The notes below the pieces were generated by a model, which saw only the letters and a list, made by a program, of their open reading frames with translations, was not told where the DNA came from and made no database searches. A stretch of 64,000 nt of DNA, from NCBI GenBank assembly GCA_964652775.1, contig CAZZAM010000001.1, forward strand, positions 1 to 64,000. Reading direction: 5' to 3'. Source of the stretch: UBA11346 sp038060575 (GTDB lineage: Bacteria; Planctomycetota; UBA11346). A program made the translations under genes and the position numbers. Shown in pieces: positions 1 to 8,567 of this stretch. The stretch's first letter is position 1, and each line of letters opens with the position of its first letter.

Positions 1-301
1 AACATGTCTACAATATGGTCATTGTGGCGCAATGAGTCGCGGACATCTTACCCTGCGTTTATCCAACGCATAACTTATATTAAACTGACCAAAGTAGGTC
101 CCCATATCGAGTAGCTATCACGCGGGCACTCATGACTACCGATCAAGATGGCCTTCAAATGCGAGATCTATCTAGTCTTCGTATATGACGATTTCTCAAC
201 CCATGCTTGGGTATCTACTTCCAGGAAGTGGTTAGCGCGGTTGCCCGCCAATCGTCTGTCTCCCGTGTCTGACCAACCGTAGAAAATTAGTCAAAATAGC
301 G
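1..301. other. Non-coding stretch, nothing recognised
   Basis: No open frame with coding character, RNA gene or clear repeat was seen here. The base composition looks more AT-rich than the coding DNA to the right. It may be the 5' intergenic region of the lipoprotein gene or the tail of a gene outside the window. Confidence 0.5.
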
Positions 302-329
302 TTGAAATCAGCATCAATTTGCATAGACT
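302..329 (+). promoter_or_regulatory. Candidate sigma-70 promoter for the lipoprotein gene
   Basis: TTGAAA at 302-307 is followed after 16 bases by TAGACT at 324-329, about 75 bases before the chosen ATG at 406. Both boxes match the -35/-10 consensus only in part (5 of 6 and 4 of 6). This is a pattern match, not proof. Confidence 0.3.
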
Positions 330-405
330 AAAGACAATATGGGACACCAACTCACTTTCACAGCCTATTGGTTCTTCCTCACGGAATGAACCGCAAGGAG
401 GCTTT

Positions 406-864
406 ATGCGTCCGCTCCTCACCTCTCTGGCCTGCCTCACCCTGATCCTGTCGATGACGAGTTGTGTGAGCGAATCGGATGTCCGCGCCCAGGTCGATAA
501 AGCCAAGGCCGACATGCAAAGCGAATGGAACGCGCGGGCTGACCGGCTCTCCGCTGAAGTAGCCTCGGTCCGGGTCGAGACCCTCACCCGAACCGACAAG
601 CTGGCGGCAGAAGTCTCCGGCCTACGCATTGAGCTGAATCGGGTCACCATCGGCCTGACTAAGTCGCTACACGACCTCGAACGGGTCATCGAAGGTTCGA
701 CCGGCATGCTCCGCGAGCACCTCCAGCAGCAGCGCCTCGCGCTGGCTGCACAGATCAAGTCGCTGGATCAGATCCTAGCCAGTGAGCAGTACGGCACCGG
801 CGCGGCGATCGGCGACACCACGTCGTCAGCGACGTCGATGGCCGTGCCAACACGCCGACCCTAA
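406..864 (+). CDS. Small coiled-coil lipoprotein, function unknown
   Basis: 152 residues. The ATG at 406 is preferred over the upstream in-frame ATG at 319 because AAGGAG lies at 395-400 and because the protein then begins with a proper signal: a basic start (MRPLL), a hydrophobic core and a lipobox-like SMTSC, with Cys20 as the probable lipidated residue. The mature part is almost all charged heptad-like helix (about 22-125), with a short Ser/Thr/Pro-rich tail. The layout recalls Lpp/YbgF-type periplasmic coiled-coil lipoproteins, but no family was recognised. It converges on the glycosyltransferase gene 12 bases downstream. The role is unknown; a structural or trimerising envelope protein is an inference. 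Confidence 0.75.
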   Translation: MRPLLTSLACLTLILSMTSCVSESDVRAQVDKAKADMQSEWNARADRLSAEVASVRVETLTRTDKLAAEVSGLRIELNRVTIGLTKSLHDLERVIEGSTGMLREHLQQQRLALAAQIKSLDQILASEQYGTGAAIGDTTSSATSMAVPTRRP

Positions 865-876
865 TCAGCCTCGGAG

Positions 877-1920
877 TTAGACCTTCGCACTGCGTGTGGC
901 CAAACGTCGCCACGCGTCGTGCAAGATTGCGTCGCTGAGTCCAGTTAGACACACGTTCGCCTTGCAGCGTTTGTAGAGCGGCGTCGATTGACACGGGCGG
1001 CACGGCGCGTTGCCGATCAGCAATTCAATTGGAGCAGCACCGCGCGCGGCGAAACGTCCGGGGTCCGATGGTCCGAAGAAGACCATGAGCGGCGTTCCCA
1101 CCGTTGATGCGATGTGCGCTGGCCCGGTGTCAGCCGAAATGCAGGCGACGCAGCCGGCAAGAATGCCGGGCAAATCCGCCAGATTGTAGGTGCCATGCCA
1201 TGACGCCACGCGCGCACGCTGATTAGCCGGAAGTGCGGCGACGATCTCACGCGCCTCGCGACGTTCAGGCGGTGAGCCGAGAATCACGACTCCATCAGCG
1301 TCACCATCAGCAAGAATACGACTCAGTAGCCGCGCCCACTGTCCCGGGGTCAGGCCGCGTAGATTCGGCATGCGGCGGAGCCAACGATGCGTGAGCGATG
1401 TGCCCGGTTGGATAGCCAATACGCGGCGACCAACAGCAGCCAGGCGCGTGCTGGCCGCTGCTCGCAATGATTCGGGCACAGTCAGCTTCGGCACCGGATC
1501 AGCGACCACGACTCCAGCGGCGCGCGCGGCGGCAATATTCGCGTCGATGAGGTGCAGCGTCGGATCCTGGCGCGACAGCGGCAGTTCCAAGATGCCAGCG
1601 CCGCGATTCCAATCTCCGATCCAACGACGGATTTGCGGCCCTTCCTTATCCATGATGACGATGCGGCCGTAACCAGCAGCGGCCAATGTCCGGCCAAGTC
1701 GTGCGCGCGGCGAACCGAGCATGAACTCCTGCCAAAATGGTGCATTCGGCTTGCCAAGAACATGGATCGAACGCATCCACGGCTCGTGCGCGAGGATGTC
1801 GCGCGCCCACGGCCGAGCGCAGAGATCAAGCGGTCCATCCGCCGCCAGCGCGCGTAGCACCGGCGTCAACATGACCAGATCACCGACGCGGGCGAAGTAA
1901 CAGACCAATGTGGCGGTCAT
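877..1920 (-). CDS. Glycosyltransferase family 9 (heptosyltransferase-like)
   Basis: 347 residues. Family 9 enzymes such as WaaC/WaaF move a sugar, classically ADP-heptose, onto the lipopolysaccharide core at the inner face of the inner membrane. Visible signs are the N-terminal start of a GT-B fold with the family's GDLVMLTP segment (residues about 13-20), the C-terminal ISADTGPAHIAS segment that binds the nucleotide sugar, the following GTPLMVFFGPSDP, and a cysteine-rich end (CRPC...KRCKANVCL) common in this family. The length is normal. The sugar transferred cannot be told from the sequence. It may be cotranscribed with miaB, but about 365 bases of palindromic repeat separate them. Confidence 0.85.
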   Translation of the reverse strand: MTATLVCYFARVGDLVMLTPVLRALAADGPLDLCARPWARDILAHEPWMRSIHVLGKPNAPFWQEFMLGSPRARLGRTLAAAGYGRIVIMDKEGPQIRRWIGDWNRGAGILELPLSRQDPTLHLIDANIAAARAAGVVVADPVPKLTVPESLRAAASTRLAAVGRRVLAIQPGTSLTHRWLRRMPNLRGLTPGQWARLLSRILADGDADGVVILGSPPERREAREIVAALPANQRARVASWHGTYNLADLPGILAGCVACISADTGPAHIASTVGTPLMVFFGPSDPGRFAARGAAPIELLIGNAPCRPCQSTPLYKRCKANVCLTGLSDAILHDAWRRLATRSAKV

Positions 1921-1929
1921 CGCGAAAGG

Positions 1930-2270
1930 CCAGCCGCAGAGACGCAGAGGGCCGCAGAGGGCCGCAGAGACGAATGACTCAGTAATTCGAAAAGGGCCAA
2001 CGGCCCGACCGATCCCAGCCTAGGGCAACGCCCTAGGGAATGAGACATATGCATATGAGCCCTGTAGGGGCGATCCATTGGGTCGCCCCTACAGGGCTCA
2101 CCAGAATCCGAATCGCTACCCAGGGCGTTGCCCTGGGCTGGGATAAACCGGGCCGTTGGCCCTTGTGATTGAGCATACGCACTCGTTCGCATGGTTCGAA
2201 CTCGCACACGCTCACACCCAAGCTCGTCTCCGCGGCCCTCTGCTGCACTCTGCGCCTCTGCGGCAAAAAG
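1930..2270. repeat. Nested palindromic repeat island between miaB and the glycosyltransferase gene
   Basis: Three concentric inverted repeats fill this gap. The outer pair is of the CGCAGAGG type (about 1933-1970 against 2230-2268). The middle pair is AAGGGCCAACGGCCCG at 1992-2007 with its exact complement at 2149-2164, continuing as a near-perfect match of TCCCAGCCTAGGGCAACGCC (from 2012) to the right arm (to about 2143). The central hairpin is built on AGCCCTGTAGGGGCGA (2058-2073) and its complement (about 2083-2098). No transposase is present. It looks like a non-autonomous palindromic element inserted inside another one. Confidence 0.75.
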
Positions 2271-2284
2271 AACCGCAGTAGTCA

Positions 2285-3643
2285 TCATGGGCTTATCGAA
2301 CCAAACACAGTCAGCGACGTCGAGCGTTCAACGCGCACGTTCACCAAGCGGCCGATGAGCGCGTCGTGACCAGCGCGTGGGAACACGATGTTGCGGTTAC
2401 CGATCGTGCGACCGTGGAGCATGTTGGGGTCGGTACGGCTTTCGCCTTCGACCAGCACTTCGACGGTCGTGCCGTGCATCGCTTGGTGAGCGACGACTTG
2501 GTGCTGAAGCTGAAGATCGAGCAAGTGATTACAGCGCTGCTTTTTCACGGCTTCTGGCACATCATCGTTCAAACGCACGGCCGGCGTCCCAGGGCGCACC
2601 GAATAGGTGAACACATACGAACCGCCAAACCTGACCTCGTCCATCAGGCTGACGGTCTGTTGGAACTCTGCATCGGTTTCGCTGGGATAGCCGACGATGA
2701 AGTCGGATAACAATTCGACCTGGGGCATGCGTGCGCGGGCACGCTCAACGAAGCGCAGATAATCAGCGCGCGTGTAACGGCGACCCATCAAACGCAGAAT
2801 GCGATCTGATCCGGACTGCGCTGGCACATGGAGATGCTTCGCCACTTTCGGCAGCTCGGCAATCGTATCGAGCAACTCGTCGGTGATGTCCTTGGGGTGG
2901 CTGGTGATGAAGCGCAGCCGGACAAGTCCATCGATTGCATGCAACCGACGCAGCAATTTGGCGAGGTTCGTACCGTCACCAAGCGTCTTGCCATACGCAT
3001 CAACGGTCTGACCAAGCAACGTGACTTGGCGGAACCCCTGTTTGACTAACTGCCGCACTTCGGTTTCGACTAGCTCTGGACGCCGCGATTTCTCGCGCCC
3101 ACGGGTAAACGGCACGACGCAATAGGTGCAGTTGTAGTTGCAGCCGCGCATCACTGGCACCCACGCGTTCACCCCAGGTTCACGCACAGTTGCGGCGTCG
3201 ATATCGTCTTCCCAGTCGCCGAATGCGGTCGAAGCCACGCGCTCGCCAGCTTGGACGCGACCAAGGAGTTCGGGCAGCCGGGTGAATTGATCGGTGCCAA
3301 CTACCAGATCGATATGCGGCCAGCGAGTGAGCAGTTCGTCCTTTTCACGTTGGGCCATACAGCCCATGACGGCGATCTTCAAGTACGGCCGCTGGAGTTT
3401 TTCCTCGCGGAGGACACCCAATCGACTGCGGATCTTGCCTTCGGCATGGTCACGAACGGAACAGGTGTTGAATACGACGAGCGAGGCTTGGGTCGGCTCG
3501 GTAACCGTGGTCCATCCATCGGCAGTCAAGCGACCGAGAATATGCTCGCTGTCCGCCACGTTCATCTGGCAGCCGAACGTCTCCAAAAACACGGTACGCG
3601 GCGGTGCCATCGGGATCAAAGGTTCACTGGCCGCAGCCTGCAT
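2285..3643 (-). CDS. miaB: MiaB, tRNA-2-methylthio-N6-isopentenyladenosine synthase
   Basis: Radical SAM methylthiotransferase that adds sulfur and a methyl group to i6A at position 37 of tRNAs reading UNN codons. It has the N-terminal UPF0004 domain (FLETFGCQMN with the first cluster cysteine, then cysteines in FNTCSVRD and VMGCMAQ), the radical SAM CxxxCxxC in GCNYNCTYC, the GQTVDAYG and SDFIVGYP segments, and a C-terminal TRAM-like domain. The length (452 residues) is normal. A TTG at 3664 could add seven residues, and an ATG at 3610 would start nearer the conserved RTVFLETFG; ATG 3643 is a compromise. It is transcribed divergently from glgA. Confidence 0.95.
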   Translation of the reverse strand: MQAAASEPLIPMAPPRTVFLETFGCQMNVADSEHILGRLTADGWTTVTEPTQASLVVFNTCSVRDHAEGKIRSRLGVLREEKLQRPYLKIAVMGCMAQREKDELLTRWPHIDLVVGTDQFTRLPELLGRVQAGERVASTAFGDWEDDIDAATVREPGVNAWVPVMRGCNYNCTYCVVPFTRGREKSRRPELVETEVRQLVKQGFRQVTLLGQTVDAYGKTLGDGTNLAKLLRRLHAIDGLVRLRFITSHPKDITDELLDTIAELPKVAKHLHVPAQSGSDRILRLMGRRYTRADYLRFVERARARMPQVELLSDFIVGYPSETDAEFQQTVSLMDEVRFGGSYVFTYSVRPGTPAVRLNDDVPEAVKKQRCNHLLDLQLQHQVVAHQAMHGTTVEVLVEGESRTDPNMLHGRTIGNRNIVFPRAGHDALIGRLVNVRVERSTSLTVFGSISP

Positions 3644-3768
3644 GGGAGGAGTCACTGGATTCAATCGGTTGCCGTCTGGTTTTTTGAGTCTCCGCTATGG
3701 CCCAGCAGGTCAATGCTTGGCGAGCGCCTTGCTGCACACGCACCAATCCAGATCATCCCGCGACCAAC

Positions 3769-5307
3769 ATGGCCAAAGCATTGACCAGTCGCCGTCAGAC
3801 CAAAGCCGCGCCCGGCCCTGCCCTTGAGGCAAAAATACCGGCGCAGCCCAGCACACCGTTGCGGATTCTGCACGTCGCTTCTGAGGCGGCCCCCTTCATT
3901 AAAAGTGGTGGCCTGGCTGATGTCGCTCAGGCGCTGCCGCTGGCCCTGCGCAAACTCGGCCACGATGCGCGACTCGCCATTCCCTGCTACCGCAGAGCGT
4001 ACCTCGAAGCCGATCGCCGAAAGGTCAGTTGGCTTCCCCAGGCTATGACCATCGAAGCCGGCGGCGTTGACCACCGGGTCGGCATCGGCGAGGTGATCGT
4101 CGATGGCGTCCCGGTGTACCTGCTTGCCTGCAATGAACTCTTTGATCGCGATGGCATCTACGGCCCAACCCAGAGTCAGGAATACGAGGACAACGTCCGC
4201 CGCTTCTCGGTGCTCAGCAAAGCAGCACTCGCTCTTCCGGGCGCGATCGATTGGATGCCGCACATTGTCCATGCCCACGACTGGCAGACTGGCTTGGTGC
4301 CCGTGCTGCTGCAACGTGGCTTCAATCGCGCGCTGCCCGCAACGCGATCAGTGTTCACCATCCACAACATCGCCTATCAAGGTGCATTCCCAGCCCAAGA
4401 GATGCGCTTGGCCGGACTTGATCCGTGGCTCTACAATCCGATGCACTGCGAACATTTTGGCCGCTTCAACATGCTGAAGAGCGGCATCACGTTCGCAGAT
4501 CGCGTCACCACGGTCAGTCGTCGCTACGCCGAAGAAATTCAGTCCACCGAGTATGGCGCAACCTTGGATGCGGTGGTGCGTCATCACGCCTATAAGCTCT
4601 CGGGCATCACCAACGGCATCGACGAACAGACCTGGAATCCCGCAAACGACCCGTATTTGCCCGTTCACTTCAGCCGTGACCAACTTACCGGCAAAGCCGA
4701 CTGCCGCGATATCTTGCTGAAGGAATGCGGCTTGGTGCAAGCACCGGGCGCTTGCCTCGTCGCGGTTGTCTCGCGTCTCGCCGAACAAAAAGGCGTCGAT
4801 CTGATTCTCGACGCGGTGAGCCCGTACATCCTCGCGGGACGCATGCAGTTAATCATCCTTGGAGCTGGTGATCTCGGTCTTGAGCAACGTATTCGCGCGC
4901 TTCAGTATCAGCATCCTGGCTGGGTGTATGCGTGGCACGGCTACAACGAAGACCTCGCGCATCGTTTCATCGCCGGTGCCGATGCATTCCTCATTCCCAG
5001 TCGATTTGAGCCGTGCGGCCTGACCCAGATGTACGCGATGCGTTATGGCACCTTGCCGATTGCGCGTTTCACCGGTGGATTGGCGGACACCGTGCGCGAT
5101 GTCTCAACCGGACAGGGAACCGGATTTACCTTCGGCCCGATCGATGTTGGACACTTCTCGGCCGTGCTTGATCGCGCGTTCGGTATGTACAAGCATTTCC
5201 CAGAACAGTGGCGCGCCGCGCAGCTGACCGCCATGGCTCAAGACTTTTCCTGGGACCGGGCTGCAAATGGTTACGCCGATATGTATCGGTCAATGACGTT
5301 TGTGTGA
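3769..5307 (+). CDS. glgA: Glycogen synthase (ADP-glucose type)
   Basis: 512 residues. It extends alpha-1,4-glucan chains from ADP-glucose in the cytoplasm (GT5 family, GT-B fold). Seen are the ADP-glucose-binding KSGGLADV near the N-terminus (after LRILHVASEAAPF), the HAHDWQTGL segment, the C-terminal PSRFEPCGLTQMYAMRYGT catalytic/nucleotide-binding stretch, and the terminal FSWDRAA. The start is uncertain: an in-frame ATG at 3697 gives 24 more residues, neither start has a clear ribosome site, and about 30 residues precede the conserved domain even with the start used here. No other glycogen gene lies nearby. It converges on the dehydrogenase gene 15 bases downstream. Confidence 0.94.
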   Translation: MAKALTSRRQTKAAPGPALEAKIPAQPSTPLRILHVASEAAPFIKSGGLADVAQALPLALRKLGHDARLAIPCYRRAYLEADRRKVSWLPQAMTIEAGGVDHRVGIGEVIVDGVPVYLLACNELFDRDGIYGPTQSQEYEDNVRRFSVLSKAALALPGAIDWMPHIVHAHDWQTGLVPVLLQRGFNRALPATRSVFTIHNIAYQGAFPAQEMRLAGLDPWLYNPMHCEHFGRFNMLKSGITFADRVTTVSRRYAEEIQSTEYGATLDAVVRHHAYKLSGITNGIDEQTWNPANDPYLPVHFSRDQLTGKADCRDILLKECGLVQAPGACLVAVVSRLAEQKGVDLILDAVSPYILAGRMQLIILGAGDLGLEQRIRALQYQHPGWVYAWHGYNEDLAHRFIAGADAFLIPSRFEPCGLTQMYAMRYGTLPIARFTGGLADTVRDVSTGQGTGFTFGPIDVGHFSAVLDRAFGMYKHFPEQWRAAQLTAMAQDFSWDRAANGYADMYRSMTFV

Positions 5308-5322
5308 CCGCGCAGAAGCAGC

Positions 5323-6291
5323 CTAATGGCTCCAATCAAAGACGACGCCGTTGAGACGGTTGCGTTCCGGCGTGAACAGCAGGTTGTACACCTCGGCTGA
5401 TTGTTTCCAACTGACGCAGTGACTGATCAATGGCTCGATCTGCAAATTCCCGGAAGCCATCAGTTGGAGTACCCCTTCACGCACTGGTGGAGAGCCGATA
5501 AAGCAGGGAAAAAATGCACGTACCTGCTTGGAGTGCGCCAGTTGGAAGGTGAAGCTGACCGCGTCGGGATACCAGCCTTCAAAGACAAATCGACCGTGCG
5601 ACTTCACACAGCGGAACGCATCATCGAGCAGTTTAGCGAATCCAGTCGTCTCGATGACCACGTCAACTCCATCAGGATACCGTTTTTTGATTTCCTCAAC
5701 CAAACTGAGCTTGGAAACATCGATCGTCCAATCAGCGCAGTGTCGTGCCGAGACTGCAAGCCGTTCAGGGGACACATCCGACGCAATGACATGGGCGCCG
5801 CGCAAGCGTGCCAACTGCGCTGTGGCCTGACCGATGAGTCCTTGACCAATCACCAGCACGGTGTCACCCATGCCAATCTCAGCCTGATTAATGGCGTTGG
5901 CACCGACACAAGGTTGTACGAATAGGCTCGCCCACTTGGCAATATCTGGATTTGGTAGTTTGTGTACGAACTGCGCCGGTGTTTTGACGTACTCTGCGTG
6001 GGAAGCGTAACCAGCGCAGAACGCAGCCACCTGATCGCCAACCGCTACGTTGGTGACCTTCGCGCCGACTTCGACGATCCGACCTGTGGCTTGATAACCG
6101 TTCACGAATGGCACCTCGCCGCAGTCCTTGCGCTTGCCCGAGGCGATCCACATCTCGGTCCCCACGCTCACACCAGAGTATCCGACCTGGACCAGAACTT
6201 CATCAGCAGTAATCGTCGGTCGCGCGATCTCGCGCAACTCAGCTTTGCGACCCCACTCGGTGACCATCAAGGCCATCATGGATTGTGACAT
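5323..6291 (-). CDS. Medium-chain dehydrogenase/reductase without zinc ligands
   Basis: 322 residues. It has the MDR superfamily layout: a GroES-like N-terminal half and a Rossmann half with VLVIGQGLIGQATAQ as the NAD(P)-binding glycine motif. The residues that hold catalytic zinc in classical alcohol dehydrogenases are not visible: GYSGVSVGTE stands where GxCGSD is expected and NGYQATG where GHExxG is expected. The structural-zinc cysteine lobe is missing too. This resembles BchC-like and other zinc-independent members. The start at 6291 (MSQSMMALMV) is set by AAGGGGAA just upstream and sits one base after the stop of the epimerase gene, so the two are cotranscribed. The substrate is unknown. 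Confidence 0.85.
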   Translation of the reverse strand: MSQSMMALMVTEWGRKAELREIARPTITADEVLVQVGYSGVSVGTEMWIASGKRKDCGEVPFVNGYQATGRIVEVGAKVTNVAVGDQVAAFCAGYASHAEYVKTPAQFVHKLPNPDIAKWASLFVQPCVGANAINQAEIGMGDTVLVIGQGLIGQATAQLARLRGAHVIASDVSPERLAVSARHCADWTIDVSKLSLVEEIKKRYPDGVDVVIETTGFAKLLDDAFRCVKSHGRFVFEGWYPDAVSFTFQLAHSKQVRAFFPCFIGSPPVREGVLQLMASGNLQIEPLISHCVSWKQSAEVYNLLFTPERNRLNGVVFDWSH

Positions 6292-6292
6292 G

Positions 6293-7177
6293 TTATTTCC
6301 CCTTCTGTTCGGCAAGGAATTGACGTGGACGAACCGTGAGACGGGGGACAAATCCCAGCGCCTGACGGATCGCGGCGGTAGAAAAGATGGGATCAAACGC
6401 ATGACCAGGCTGGTCGTAATGCGACATATCAAGTTGCTTGGCTTTTTCACCGAGCACAGAACGGAGGACCGCTGGAATCGGATCGTCGCATGACGCCGTC
6501 GGTCCGGCCACATTGAAACAGCGCACACCAGGATTCAACGGCGCCTGCACGCACAGCCGTATCGCTTCAACAACATCACCAACCTGAACATGACTGAGGA
6601 ACGCAAAGGGAATGTTCATCGGACCCTTGTTGGCATCGAGCGGACTTGGATCCCAACTGTCTCCAGGCACCACGGCGCCGAGACGCAGATTGATAAAATC
6701 CAACCGCTGGTTGGCTCGCGCGAGGTACTTGGTGAGGTCCTCCATCAGGCCTTTGGACATGCCATAGGCATCCCGCGCCAGGCACGGATGGTCATCCGGA
6801 ATGGGCAGCTGCAGCGGAAGAAAATCGTTGCTCAAGATACCAGGAACCGCAATTGAGCTGGCCAATACAAACTTTTCTGTGCCGCGATCAATCAAGTAAC
6901 GCAGCAGGCGCCTGGTGCCGACCACGTTGGTAGCCAAGCCCGCCTCTTCTGAGCATCCACCCACTTCGGCGGCCAGATGAACGAGGACGTCGATCTTGAA
7001 CCCATCCAGCTTGCGCAGGTCCTCGAACGCATGAAATTCGCCCCGGACCACCGTCGACTTACTCTTACCGGATGACGGCTTCCGCTGCATGCAGATGACC
7101 TGATGATCTTGCTCCAGTAGCACGGCCAAGTTGCTGCCGATGAATCCACTGGCACCGGTGATTAGGATGGTCTTCAT
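6293..7177 (-). CDS. NAD-dependent epimerase/dehydratase family protein
   Basis: 294 residues, extended short-chain dehydrogenase fold. The N-terminal GASGFIGSNL binds NAD(P), HLAAEVGG follows the usual DVVxHLAA site, and YGMSK supplies the catalytic Tyr-Lys pair. A conserved-looking LRLGAVVPGD follows. Members act on nucleotide sugars or other polyols/ketones; the substrate is not evident. It is first of a two-gene operon with the zinc-free dehydrogenase, and the AraC gene is divergent 67 bases away. This suggests an inducible sugar or sugar-acid oxidation step controlled by that regulator (inference). Confidence 0.88.
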   Translation of the reverse strand: MKTILITGASGFIGSNLAVLLEQDHQVICMQRKPSSGKSKSTVVRGEFHAFEDLRKLDGFKIDVLVHLAAEVGGCSEEAGLATNVVGTRRLLRYLIDRGTEKFVLASSIAVPGILSNDFLPLQLPIPDDHPCLARDAYGMSKGLMEDLTKYLARANQRLDFINLRLGAVVPGDSWDPSPLDANKGPMNIPFAFLSHVQVGDVVEAIRLCVQAPLNPGVRCFNVAGPTASCDDPIPAVLRSVLGEKAKQLDMSHYDQPGHAFDPIFSTAAIRQALGFVPRLTVRPRQFLAEQKGK

Positions 7178-7244
7178 GGCCTGTAACCCTCACTTGGTTT
7201 CCTGATCGGACGCTCGCCATGCTATCGCCACCCCCTACTTTGTA

Positions 7245-8222
7245 ATGGACGCACCAACGCAGAAGATGGATAAATCGTCAGTGACCGACTCCATGCCCTT
7301 GCCCATAACATTGCCCGATCAACCGTTGCAACCGTGGTTACGCTTGGCCTTGGTCGCACGCTGGAGTGATTCTGGACCGGCAAAAACTGGACGCGTGCGC
7401 CATATCCGTGACTATGAGTTCATCTTTCAATACGAAGGGACTGGCTGGATCTGGTCGGAGTTGACTGGCACCAGTTTGCGGATCAAGAAGAACAGCCTCG
7501 TGTTCCTACCCCCCGGATTCGTTCATGCCTGGGGTTATGAACGTGGTGCTCACATTGCGGTCCACTTCGACCTCCACGCCAATCGTGTACTGCAGCCACA
7601 AAAAAACCTCCAGCATCAGAATCGACGCGTGGCACCCAACCATGCGAACACGTGCCCGCACTTCTCGTTGCATACTCCAGGGAAAAATCAGTCGCCGTTG
7701 GTGCTGCCACTGGTCATGACGATACGCAGACCCGATGTCTGGCACCATCGACTCCACCACCTGGTTCAGTTATATGAAAGTCAAACGCACACGACCGTAT
7801 CCGGAAGCATCGGCTGCGCCGAGACCCTGTGTTGGGGACTACGCACATTAGCTGAAGACGCCCGACACTTCGGTGCCGCCGATGGCTTGAATCAGACTCA
7901 ACATCAGGCGATCTGGGATCTGCTGACTCGCTTGAGCCAACAACCCGAGAACAATCTGCGCAACCTATCAGTGACCGAGTTGGCAAAATTAGCCGGTATG
8001 GGTTTAACCGCATTTCGTGCCGCCTTCCGCGCAGCCACCGGGAAATCGCCGCGCGATTATTTTGAGAATCGCCGCCTGCAGCACGCCGCTCATCTGCTTA
8101 TCGAAACCGATCACAAAGTTGCCAACATCGCCGAACAGGCTGGTTATTCCGATCTTTATCACTTTAGCCGTGCATTTAAGCGGGTGATTGGTCGGTCGCC
8201 GCGGCAATACCGGACACGATAG
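7245..8222 (+). CDS. AraC-family transcriptional regulator
   Basis: 325 residues. The N-terminal half (about 40-130) looks like a cupin sensor domain (RDYEFIFQYEG, VFLPPGFVHAWG). The C-terminal 100 residues are the double helix-turn-helix of AraC/XylS: NLSVTELAKLAGMGLTAFRA, then VANIAEQAGYSDLYHFSRAF and GRSPRQYR. Proteins of this kind bind a sugar or similar ligand and activate a nearby promoter. It is divergent from the epimerase/dehydrogenase pair and probably controls it and itself. An in-frame ATG at 7266 is an alternative start with a slightly better AGAAG upstream. No clear operator was found in the 67-base gap. Confidence 0.9.
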   Translation: MDAPTQKMDKSSVTDSMPLPITLPDQPLQPWLRLALVARWSDSGPAKTGRVRHIRDYEFIFQYEGTGWIWSELTGTSLRIKKNSLVFLPPGFVHAWGYERGAHIAVHFDLHANRVLQPQKNLQHQNRRVAPNHANTCPHFSLHTPGKNQSPLVLPLVMTIRRPDVWHHRLHHLVQLYESQTHTTVSGSIGCAETLCWGLRTLAEDARHFGAADGLNQTQHQAIWDLLTRLSQQPENNLRNLSVTELAKLAGMGLTAFRAAFRAATGKSPRDYFENRRLQHAAHLLIETDHKVANIAEQAGYSDLYHFSRAFKRVIGRSPRQYRTR

Positions 8223-8237
8223 CCGCAGCTCTAAAAT

Positions 8238-8567
8238 CTAACGCTCTGTATCGTGCCAATGATCCACATCACACCCATAAAACTCTACGACGCGGTAGTT
8301 GCTCCAAAAAAGCTTGAGCTTGCCCTTGTTTGAGGTGTCGAATCCCTTTATCGGCCAACACCACACACGTTCCCAATCATACTTGAACGCACGAACATCT
8401 CTCCCCTGGAAATCGTGCCCTCCAAACCAAACGATGGTGTGATAACGAAAGATTGCAGCCGTTACCAGACCCCAAACCAAGATCACCAAACCCAGAACGA
8501 TGCATGCTCGCTGCACGATGTAACCGTTACGTAAGAACGGTGAACACGGGCGTATTACCGTTCCCAA
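8238..8567 (-). CDS. Small membrane protein, unknown
   Basis: Up to 109 residues from a TTG at 8567 that overlaps the end of the pseudopilin gene by 13 bases; a GTG inside could give a shorter form. One clear transmembrane helix (IVLGLVILVWGLVTAAIF, about residues 23-40) is followed by a polar region rich in Trp, Tyr and Phe. No family recognised. The overlap with the upstream gene suggests translational coupling. It is on the edge of what can be called coding. Confidence 0.5.
   Translation of the reverse strand: MGTVIRPCSPFLRNGYIVQRACIVLGLVILVWGLVTAAIFRYHTIVWFGGHDFQGRDVRAFKYDWERVWCWPIKGFDTSNKGKLKLFWSNYRVVEFYGCDVDHWHDTER

Noticed and set aside
1482..1838. Various long frames antisense to real genes
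   Set aside because: They show no family motif and follow the codon pattern of the gene on the other strand.
2033..2266. Open frames inside the palindromic repeats (here and at 12029, 58912, 59136, 60176)
   Set aside because: The translations are just the repeat arms read in frame and have no domain or ribosome site.
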